Source: an uncultured Leptotrichia sp. (GTDB taxonomy: Bacteria; Fusobacteriota; Fusobacteriia; Fusobacteriales; Leptotrichiaceae). Taken from it: a stretch of DNA of 11,552 nucleotides. Numbering within the stretch: position 1 is the stretch's first letter; every line of letters starts with the position of its first letter. The notes beneath the pieces were generated by a model, which was not told the origin of the DNA, made no database searches, and saw nothing but the letters and a program-made list of their open reading frames with translations. The stretch spans positions 1-11,552 of the forward strand of contig CALIJH010000035.1 in assembly GCA_938017765.1 (NCBI GenBank), written 5' to 3'. Positions 6,148 through 11,552 of this stretch are shown piece by piece. Position numbers and translations under genes: made by a program.

Positions 6148-7572
6148 ATGAAGCAAAAAAATACATTGTTTCTTTTAATTTTGCTTGTTTTAATGACCCA
6201 ATTTTCAACATATGTCCTTGCATGTACAGGAATTATTATAGGTAAGGGACTGACGACGGACGGAAGTTTTATTTTCGGAAGAAATGAGGACTTTACAGCA
6301 GCCGTTGACCATAATAAAAATTTTGTTGTCCATGAAAGAGGAAAAAACAAACCGGGAACTATATTTAAAGATGAGAGTAACGGATTTACATATCCGCTTC
6401 CCGAAGAAAGATTTAAATATATATCTATTCCCGATGTTACTCCCGAAGAGGGAATATTTGACGAAGCGGGATATAATGAATACGGCGTGGCTATAGACGC
6501 TACAGTTTCTGCCGAAGCTAATGAAAAAATTCAGAAAATTGACCCTTATGTAAAAGACGGCCTTGCAGAATCTGCTATTCCTACGGTTATTCTGCCTTAT
6601 GTAAAGACTGCAAGAGAGGGAGTTTTACGTTTGGCTGAAATCATAAAAACTAAAGGTGCCACTGAAGGAAATGTACTTGTGATCGCAGACAAAAAAGAAA
6701 TGTGGTATATCGAAATTTATTCGGGACATCAGTTTGTTGCTATAAAATATCCCGATGACAAATTTTCTGTATTTTCAAACACTTTTTTCTTAGGAACTGT
6801 TGATTTAAATGACAAAAATAATGTAATAAAATCAGATAATATAGAAAAAGTTGCTAAAGACGCAGGCAGTTATGTGGCAGTAAAAGGAAAAATGCACCTT
6901 GCAAAATCTTATGCCCCTGAAATGACAGACGGTAACCGTTCACGTGCTTATTCAGGAATTTTGCATTTAAATCCTAAAGCAGGTATTACTTATACCGATG
7001 AAGTATACGAATTATTCCAGACAAGGGATAAAAAAATATCCGTACAGGACGCAATGGCTGTCTTGAGAAATCGTCTTGAAAATACAAAATTCACAGTGGC
7101 TAAAAGAAAACAAAATACGGATACTGCTAAATATCCTATAAGCAATGAAAACGGTATTGAAACTCATATTTTCCAGATTAAGAAAGATTTACCTGCAAAT
7201 GTGGGAGGAATTGTCTGGCTTGCGATGGCAGGAGCCAAATATTCTCCATTTGTTCCTTATTATGGAAATATAAATGCCACTTATGATACTTATCATGTAA
7301 AAGGTACTAAATATAATGAAAATTCTTTCTACTGGGTTGCTGAAAATGTAAATATCAATATGGAAACTGCTTCTAAAGATGTACAGAATAAATATTTACA
7401 AAAAATTAAAGATTTTGAAAACAAAAAAGTTGCCGAACAAAATGCACTGGATAAAAAAATAGCTAAAATGTCCCCTAAAGAAGCTGAAAAATTTGCAACT
7501 GACCTCGCATTAAAAAATGGAAAAGCAGCTTATGAAATTGTAAAAAATGAAGAAAAATCATTGAAAAAATAA
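6148..7572 (+). CDS. Secreted C69-family dipeptidase, copy 1
   Basis: The 474-residue protein belongs to peptidase family C69 (PepD-type dipeptidases), N-terminal nucleophile hydrolases that use an N-terminal cysteine to cut dipeptides. After a basic start and a hydrophobic stretch (residues 7-16) comes QFSTYVLACTG. Cys26 is the expected nucleophile and the segment before it is the signal peptide, so export and exposure of the nucleophile coincide. GRNED (44-48), typical of the family, follows. Further conserved blocks are EGIFDEAGYNEYGVAIDATVS, PYVKTAREGVLRL, IADKKEMWYIEI, the acidic/aromatic middle, and SPFVPYYGNINATY. The last 50 or so residues are a Lys/Glu-rich helix probably outside the catalytic core. 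AGGAGA (6135-6140) is the ribosome binding site, 7 nt from the ATG. A near-identical paralogue follows 131 nt downstream. Location is periplasmic or extracellular by inference. The peptide substrates are unknown. Confidence 0.92.
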   Translation: MKQKNTLFLLILLVLMTQFSTYVLACTGIIIGKGLTTDGSFIFGRNEDFTAAVDHNKNFVVHERGKNKPGTIFKDESNGFTYPLPEERFKYISIPDVTPEEGIFDEAGYNEYGVAIDATVSAEANEKIQKIDPYVKDGLAESAIPTVILPYVKTAREGVLRLAEIIKTKGATEGNVLVIADKKEMWYIEIYSGHQFVAIKYPDDKFSVFSNTFFLGTVDLNDKNNVIKSDNIEKVAKDAGSYVAVKGKMHLAKSYAPEMTDGNRSRAYSGILHLNPKAGITYTDEVYELFQTRDKKISVQDAMAVLRNRLENTKFTVAKRKQNTDTAKYPISNENGIETHIFQIKKDLPANVGGIVWLAMAGAKYSPFVPYYGNINATYDTYHVKGTKYNENSFYWVAENVNINMETASKDVQNKYLQKIKDFENKKVAEQNALDKKIAKMSPKEAEKFATDLALKNGKAAYEIVKNEEKSLKK

Positions 7573-7648
7573 TATTGCAGTTTTTCTTTGAAATTGGACT
7601 TATTTTTTCAAATAAATTTTCTTTATATTTTTCGGATTTCACTTTTGT

Positions 7649-7677
7649 TTCAATAAATTTTTATGTATAAATATAAT
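7649..7677 (+). promoter_or_regulatory. Possible promoter of second C69 gene
   Basis: TATAAT at 7672-7677 is a perfect -10 hexamer 32 bp before the start codon at 7704. The sequence 17 bp upstream, TTCAAT, is a poor -35. No terminator is evident after the first dipeptidase gene, so the second may be transcribed both from here and by read-through. Confidence 0.4.
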
Positions 7678-7703
7678 TAAATACAATTAGGAGATGATAA
7701 ATT

Positions 7704-9122
7704 ATGAAAAAATTATTTTCTGCAATGGTTTTACTTACATTAATGACTCAATTTTCAACATATGTTCTTGGATGTACAGGAGTCATTGTAGGTAAAGGAC
7801 TGACGACAGACGGGAGCTTTATTTTCGGTCGAAATGAGGATTTTTTAGATACTCCTGAACATAACAAGAATTTTGTTGTCCATGAAAGAGGAAAAAATAA
7901 ACCGGGAACAGTATTCAAAGATGCAAGTAACGGATTTACCTATACACTTCCCGAAGAAAGATTTAAATATTTTTCTGTTCCTGATGTTACCCCTGAGGAA
8001 GGTATATTTGACGAAGCCGGATATAACGAATACGGTGTAGCTATAGATACTACAGTTTCTGCTGATTCCAATGACAAAATCAAAAAAATAGACCCTTATG
8101 TAAAAGACGGTATCGCTGAATCTGCAATGCCTACAGTTATTTTACCTTATGTAAAAACTGCAAGAGAAGGAGTTTTACGTCTTGTCGAAATAATAAAAAC
8201 TAAAGGTGCTGCTGAAGGAAATATTTTAGTAATTGCTGATAAAAAAGAAATGTGGTATATCGAAATTTATTCAGGACATCAGTTTGTTGCTGTAAAATAT
8301 CCTGATGATAAATTTTCAGTTTTCCCTAATACATTTTTTCTTGGAACTGTTGATTTGAATGATAAAAATAATGTAATAAAATCAGACGGCATAGAAAAAG
8401 TTGCTAAAGACGCAGGCAGTTACGTAGCTGTAAATGGAAAAATGCACTTAGCTAAATCATACGCACCTGAATTTGCTGAAAGAAATCGTTCGCGTGCTTA
8501 TTCAGGAATTTTACAAATAAACCCGAAAGCAAAAATTAACTATAATGACGACAGATTTGAATTTTTCCAATCTTCCGACAAAAAAATCAGTCTACAGGAC
8601 GTAATGGGCGTTTTGAGAAATCGTCTTGAAAATACAAAATTTAAACCTCAAATGGACGGAAAAAAAGGAGACGATTACAAATATCCTATAAATAATGAAA
8701 ATGTAATAGAATCTCATATTTTCCAAATCAAAAAAGATTTACCTGCAAATGTAGGAGGAATTATGTGGCTCACAATGGCAAGCTCAAAATATTCACCTTA
8801 TATTCCTTATTATGGAAATATAAATGCCACTTATGATGCTTATCACGTAAAAGGCGGAAAATATGATGCAAACTCTTTCTACTGGGTATCCGAAACTGTA
8901 AATACTGCTATGAATAAAGCTTCTGTCAATGCTCAGAAAGAATTTTTCAATAAAATTAAAGACTATGAAAATAAAAAAATAGCCGAACAAAATGAGTTAA
9001 ACAAAAGAATAGCTAAAATGTCTCCTAAAGAAGCTGAAAAATTTGCAACTGACCTTGCTTTAAAAAATGGAAAAGAAGCATTTGAATTTGTAAAAGCTCA
9101 GGAAAAATCATTGAAAAAATAA
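7704..9122 (+). CDS. Secreted C69-family dipeptidase, copy 2
   Basis: This 472-residue protein is a tandem paralogue of the preceding gene, with roughly four of five residues the same by eye and long identical DNA stretches. It has the same architecture: a signal peptide ending in QFSTYVLG, the nucleophile Cys24 in CTG, GRNED (42-46), EGIFDEAGYNEYGVAID, KKEMWYIEIYSGHQFVA, the NINATYDAYH block and a Lys/Glu-rich C-terminal helix. The copies differ most in the very N-terminus, in a Lys-rich loop near residue 315-330, and in the segment before the C-terminal helix. These surface differences could alter substrate range. Family knowledge says C69 enzymes are dipeptidases; that both remain active here is inferred from the intact motifs. 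AGGAGA (7689-7694) precedes the ATG as in copy 1, so the duplication included the ribosome binding site. Transcription ends at the hairpin at 9148-9184. Confidence 0.92.
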   Translation: MKKLFSAMVLLTLMTQFSTYVLGCTGVIVGKGLTTDGSFIFGRNEDFLDTPEHNKNFVVHERGKNKPGTVFKDASNGFTYTLPEERFKYFSVPDVTPEEGIFDEAGYNEYGVAIDTTVSADSNDKIKKIDPYVKDGIAESAMPTVILPYVKTAREGVLRLVEIIKTKGAAEGNILVIADKKEMWYIEIYSGHQFVAVKYPDDKFSVFPNTFFLGTVDLNDKNNVIKSDGIEKVAKDAGSYVAVNGKMHLAKSYAPEFAERNRSRAYSGILQINPKAKINYNDDRFEFFQSSDKKISLQDVMGVLRNRLENTKFKPQMDGKKGDDYKYPINNENVIESHIFQIKKDLPANVGGIMWLTMASSKYSPYIPYYGNINATYDAYHVKGGKYDANSFYWVSETVNTAMNKASVNAQKEFFNKIKDYENKKIAEQNELNKRIAKMSPKEAEKFATDLALKNGKEAFEFVKAQEKSLKK

Positions 9123-9147
9123 AATACGACAATTACAACAATATCAT

Positions 9148-9184
9148 AAAAAAAGAGACTACGTTATGAACAGGTCTCTTTTTT
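9148..9184. terminator. Bidirectional terminator between C69 copy 2 and the MATE gene
   Basis: AAAAAAGAGAC (9149-9159) pairs perfectly with GTCTCTTTTTT (9174-9184) around a 14-nt loop. The plus-strand T-run follows the right arm and the A-run before the left arm gives a U-run on the minus strand. It lies about 26 nt from each of the two convergent stop codons and so serves both genes. Confidence 0.9.
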
Positions 9185-9209
9185 GTTACTGTCTTATTGC
9201 TTTCTTGAA

Positions 9210-10595
9210 TTACTCTTTCGGCATTTTTCTAAATTCATATATTAAGAAAATTACTGCTACTGCAAATGAAATAAAATCCGTAACGGGAGTTGCGTACATT
9301 ATTCCGTTCACTCCCATAAACATAGGCAATATAATCAACAAAGGCAGTAATACCAATATCTGTTTCATCAACGATATAATTACCCCTTTTACAGCTTTTC
9401 CTATTGACGGGAAAAATGTCGAGCCGACAATCTGTATTCCGTTAATAAACATAAACATAAGGAATACTCTCATATATTTCACTGCAAATTTAAAATACAG
9501 TTCGCTTCCTGAACCGAATAAAGATATTATCTGTGCGGGAAAAGTCTGAAAAATGATAAAAGTAATCGTTGAAACAAGTAACGTAACTCTCAACAATATT
9601 CTCATAGTTTCCCTCACTCTTTTATAATTTTTTGCTCCATAATTATAGCTGAATACAGGTTGTGCCCCCTGTACTATTCCTATTACGACAGCTATAAAGA
9701 TTACATTTACTTTGGACACAATTCCTGCCACTGCGATTGGAATATCACTTCCATAAACGGATATATTTCCGTATATTTTCAAGAGATTGTTGGTCATTAT
9801 CTGTATAATCATTGTCGAAAACTGAAATATAAATGAAGCAATTCCTAATGATATTATGATTTTCACAGCACTGAACTTAGGTATAAAATCTTTCAATTCA
9901 AATTTTACAGATTTAAATCTTGTAAAATATCCAAGCAGTAAAAGTGCCGAAACAATCTGACTTATCACTGTTGCCCATGCCGCTCCTGCTATTCCCATAT
10001 TAAAAATAAACATAAACACAGGGTCTAGAATTGTGTTTAAAATAGCTCCTATGACAATTGCTATCATTGAATATTTCGGACTTCTATCGGCTCTTACCAA
10101 AGGATTTGTCCCTATGGAAAACAGCAAAAACGGCACTCCGAATGATGTAATTCCTGTGTATTCCATTGCATAATCCAGTATTTTTTCAGTCGCTCCGAAA
10201 GCAATCATCATCGGTCTCAAAAAAATTAATATTATAATACAAAGCAGAATACCTATGATTATAAGCATTCCGGCTGCTGTTCCTGCTGCATGTTTTGCTT
10301 TATCAGGATTTTTTCTTCCCAATTCAAGATTAAAATTTGCGGCGGAGCCTATTCCTATCATTAATCCTATTGCAAGACATATAGTTACAATAGGAAAAGC
10401 TATATTTGTAGCTGCATTTCCTAAATATCCCACACCCTGACCTATGAACACCTGATCCACAATATTATACAGTGCATTTACAAGATTTGCCACTACCGCA
10501 GGAACTGCCATTGACGTCAGAAGTTTTTTCACCGGTCTGTATCCCAGCGGGTTTTCTTCTTCTCTCACATTTTCTTCTTTCATTATATCTTCCAT
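9210..10595 (-). CDS. MATE family efflux transporter (MepA-like)
   Basis: This 461-residue integral membrane protein has the length, twelve hydrophobic segments and two-lobed repeat of MATE transporters, which export drugs or other organic cations in exchange for Na+ or H+. Family motifs visible are LVNALYNIVDQVFIGQGVG with Asp47 in the first helices, ATNIAFPIV, NPLVRADRSPKYSM, GAILNTILDPVFMFIFNMG (N187, D191), and in the second lobe GIVQGAQPVFSYNYGAKNYKRVRE. A hydrophilic, acidic N-terminal tail of about 20 residues precedes the first helix. The start at 10595 has AGGAGA (10600-10605) a few bases upstream. An in-frame ATG four codons later has a weaker site. Expression should come from the TTGACA/TATACT promoter at 10734-10762, through a leader of about 130 nt holding four 13-bp repeats. 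The substrate cannot be told from sequence, so I give no gene symbol. Confidence 0.93.
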   Translation of the reverse strand: MEDIMKEENVREEENPLGYRPVKKLLTSMAVPAVVANLVNALYNIVDQVFIGQGVGYLGNAATNIAFPIVTICLAIGLMIGIGSAANFNLELGRKNPDKAKHAAGTAAGMLIIIGILLCIIILIFLRPMMIAFGATEKILDYAMEYTGITSFGVPFLLFSIGTNPLVRADRSPKYSMIAIVIGAILNTILDPVFMFIFNMGIAGAAWATVISQIVSALLLLGYFTRFKSVKFELKDFIPKFSAVKIIISLGIASFIFQFSTMIIQIMTNNLLKIYGNISVYGSDIPIAVAGIVSKVNVIFIAVVIGIVQGAQPVFSYNYGAKNYKRVRETMRILLRVTLLVSTITFIIFQTFPAQIISLFGSGSELYFKFAVKYMRVFLMFMFINGIQIVGSTFFPSIGKAVKGVIISLMKQILVLLPLLIILPMFMGVNGIMYATPVTDFISFAVAVIFLIYEFRKMPKE

Positions 10596-10655
10596 ATATT
10601 CTCCTATCTAATTAATTTCGTTGAAAATTATCTATTTAGAAATCTTTTAATTATT

Positions 10656-10707
10656 CTTTTTGATTTTTCTTTTTGATTTTTCTTTTTGATTTTTCTTTTT
10701 GATTTTT
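10656..10707. repeat. Tandem repeat, 4 x 13 bp, in the MATE gene leader
   Basis: Four exact copies of CTTTTTGATTTTT run from 10656 to 10707 without interruption, and a partial copy continues a few bases beyond. On the MATE mRNA this reads as four A-rich units AAAAATCAAAAAG, between the predicted transcription start (about 10727) and the ribosome binding site. Exact short tandem repeats are prone to slippage, so copy number could differ between strains or cells. Confidence 0.9.
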
Positions 10708-10733
10708 CTTATAATAATAGTCTTAGATTTATA

Positions 10734-10762
10734 AGTATACTATCTTACTCGTTATTTGTCAA
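10734..10762 (-). promoter_or_regulatory. Consensus promoter of the MATE gene
   Basis: On the minus strand TTGACA (10757-10762) and TATACT (10734-10739) are separated by exactly 17 bases. It faces the MATE gene, with the start expected near 10727. It begins just downstream of the glgA terminator, so the MATE gene is an independent unit. Confidence 0.8.
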
Positions 10763-10783
10763 AGAAAATCTCAATTTTTTAAA

Positions 10784-10845
10784 TAAAAAAATTGCCCTAT
10801 AAGTTAGAGAAGTATGTTACTCTTAATTTATAAGGCATTTTTAGA
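10784..10845. terminator. Long hairpin terminator of glgA
   Basis: The arm TGCCCTATAAGTTAGAG (10793-10809) pairs with CTCTTAATTTATAAGGCA (10820-10837) apart from two G-U-compatible positions and one bulge, around a 10-nt loop. Both sides carry A/T runs, so on the minus strand it ends in a U-run after glgA. It could also stop plus-strand transcripts. Confidence 0.85.
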
Positions 10846-10883
10846 TATTTTTAAACATAAAGTCAGATAAAATCTTTTAATTC

Positions 10884-11552
10884 TTAACGGCTCTTTACTA
10901 ATTCATATAACTTTAAATATTCCTTTGCAGACTTGTCCCATGAAAAATCTAAAGACATATTTCTTTTGACGAGTTTTTCCCATATTTCAGGCTTGTCATA
11001 ATATATACCCTCGGCAACTTTTATTGTATAAAGCATATCATCTGCATTAAAATTCGTAAATGAAAAACCGTTCCCTTCGTCACTATATATATTATAAGGT
11101 TGAACCGTATCTTTCAATCCTCCCGTTTCTCTGACAATAGGAATTGTTCCAAATCTCATTGCTATCATCTGACTAAGTCCGCAAGGTTCGTATCTGGACG
11201 GCATTAGAAAAGCATCGCTTCCGGCATACATTTCATTTGCAAGATTGGGATTATATCCCAAATATACTTTAAATTTATCAGGATATTTTGCAGTCAGATA
11301 ATTATAATAATCTTCGTAGAATTTATCTCCACTTCCTAATATTGCTATCTGAACGGCATCATACTTCAAAAGATTTTCCACTACGAGAGATACCAAATCC
11401 AGTCCTTTTCCCTCTACAAGTCTTGTTATCATTGATATGAGCATATTATCGGATTTAGGTAGTCCCAATTTCTCCTGCAATCTGTATTTATTTTCCTTTT
11501 TCTTTTCCCTGTTAATATCTCAATGTATTCTGATGTGAAGTCATCGTTGATG
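10884..11552 (-). CDS. glgA: Glycogen synthase, C-terminal part, frame broken near 11495-11510
   Basis: The frame from about 11501 to 10884 encodes the C-terminal Rossmann domain of a GT5 glycogen/starch synthase, which transfers glucose from ADP-glucose to glycogen. Clear motifs are the domain start NKYRLQEKLGLP, ISMITRLVEGKGLDLV, the nucleotide-sugar site SRYEPCGLSQM and RETGGLKDTV, then the C-terminal FSWDKSAKEYLKLYE. The enzyme is normally about 480 residues, so more than half lies beyond the window. This frame is closed upstream by TGA at 11520-11522. The sequence from 11552 to about 11502 continues instead in another frame as INDDFTSEYIEILTGK, whose LTGK before the NK-LQ block fits the family. 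The two frames are joined by a -1 shift in a purine-rich tract containing A-AAA-AGG (11495-11501). This is a frameshift mutation, a sequencing indel or, less likely, programmed frameshifting. The only in-frame start, TTG at 11480, is not a credible gene start. Confidence 0.85.

Noticed and set aside
9166..9549. Plus-strand 127-codon frame opposite the MATE gene end
   Set aside because: It starts inside the terminator hairpin and is antisense to conserved transporter sequence. Its hydrophobicity mirrors the complementary strand.

Overview
The window is a very AT-rich bacterial chromosome segment. Coding regions favour A/T-ending codons and the intergenic DNA is close to pure A/T. The low G+C, strong GGAGG-type ribosome binding sites, a clostridial-type purB, two secreted C69 dipeptidases and the general protein style suggest Fusobacteriota, most likely Leptotrichiaceae (a Leptotrichia-like organism). 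That placement is an inference from style, not from a database match.

Layout from left to right. A 43-codon lipoprotein gene (253-384, minus) with its own terminator lies in AT-rich DNA. It is followed by yebC (800-1519, plus), which ends at a long hairpin terminator. A DUF3829/YiiG-like lipoprotein gene (1753-2742, minus) comes next. A tRNA-Gly(GCC) gene (2939-3014, minus) has its own consensus promoter and terminator. Then come purB and purA on the minus strand as a tight purA-purB operon with a consensus promoter. Across a short divergent region lie two tandem, strongly similar C69 dipeptidase paralogues (6148-7572 and 7704-9122, plus). They share a bidirectional terminator with a convergent MATE efflux-family gene (9210-10595, minus). 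The MATE gene has a consensus promoter and a leader carrying four exact copies of a 13-bp repeat. The window ends inside a glycogen synthase gene (glgA, minus), whose reading frame breaks in a purine-rich tract near 11495-11510.

How the genes relate. purA and purB together make the IMP-to-AMP branch and are evidently co-transcribed. The tandem dipeptidases are a local gene duplication of a secreted peptide-degrading enzyme. The remaining genes are single housekeeping or envelope genes, mostly insulated by their own terminators. No phage, transposon, CRISPR array or defence island is visible, and I do not see a convincing new multi-gene system. The points most worth a second look are: the nucleophile cysteine of both C69 enzymes sitting exactly at the predicted signal-peptide cleavage point; the 4 x 13 bp repeat in the MATE leader; the glgA frameshift at a slippery-looking A-AAA-AGG; and the tiny three-cysteine lipoprotein.
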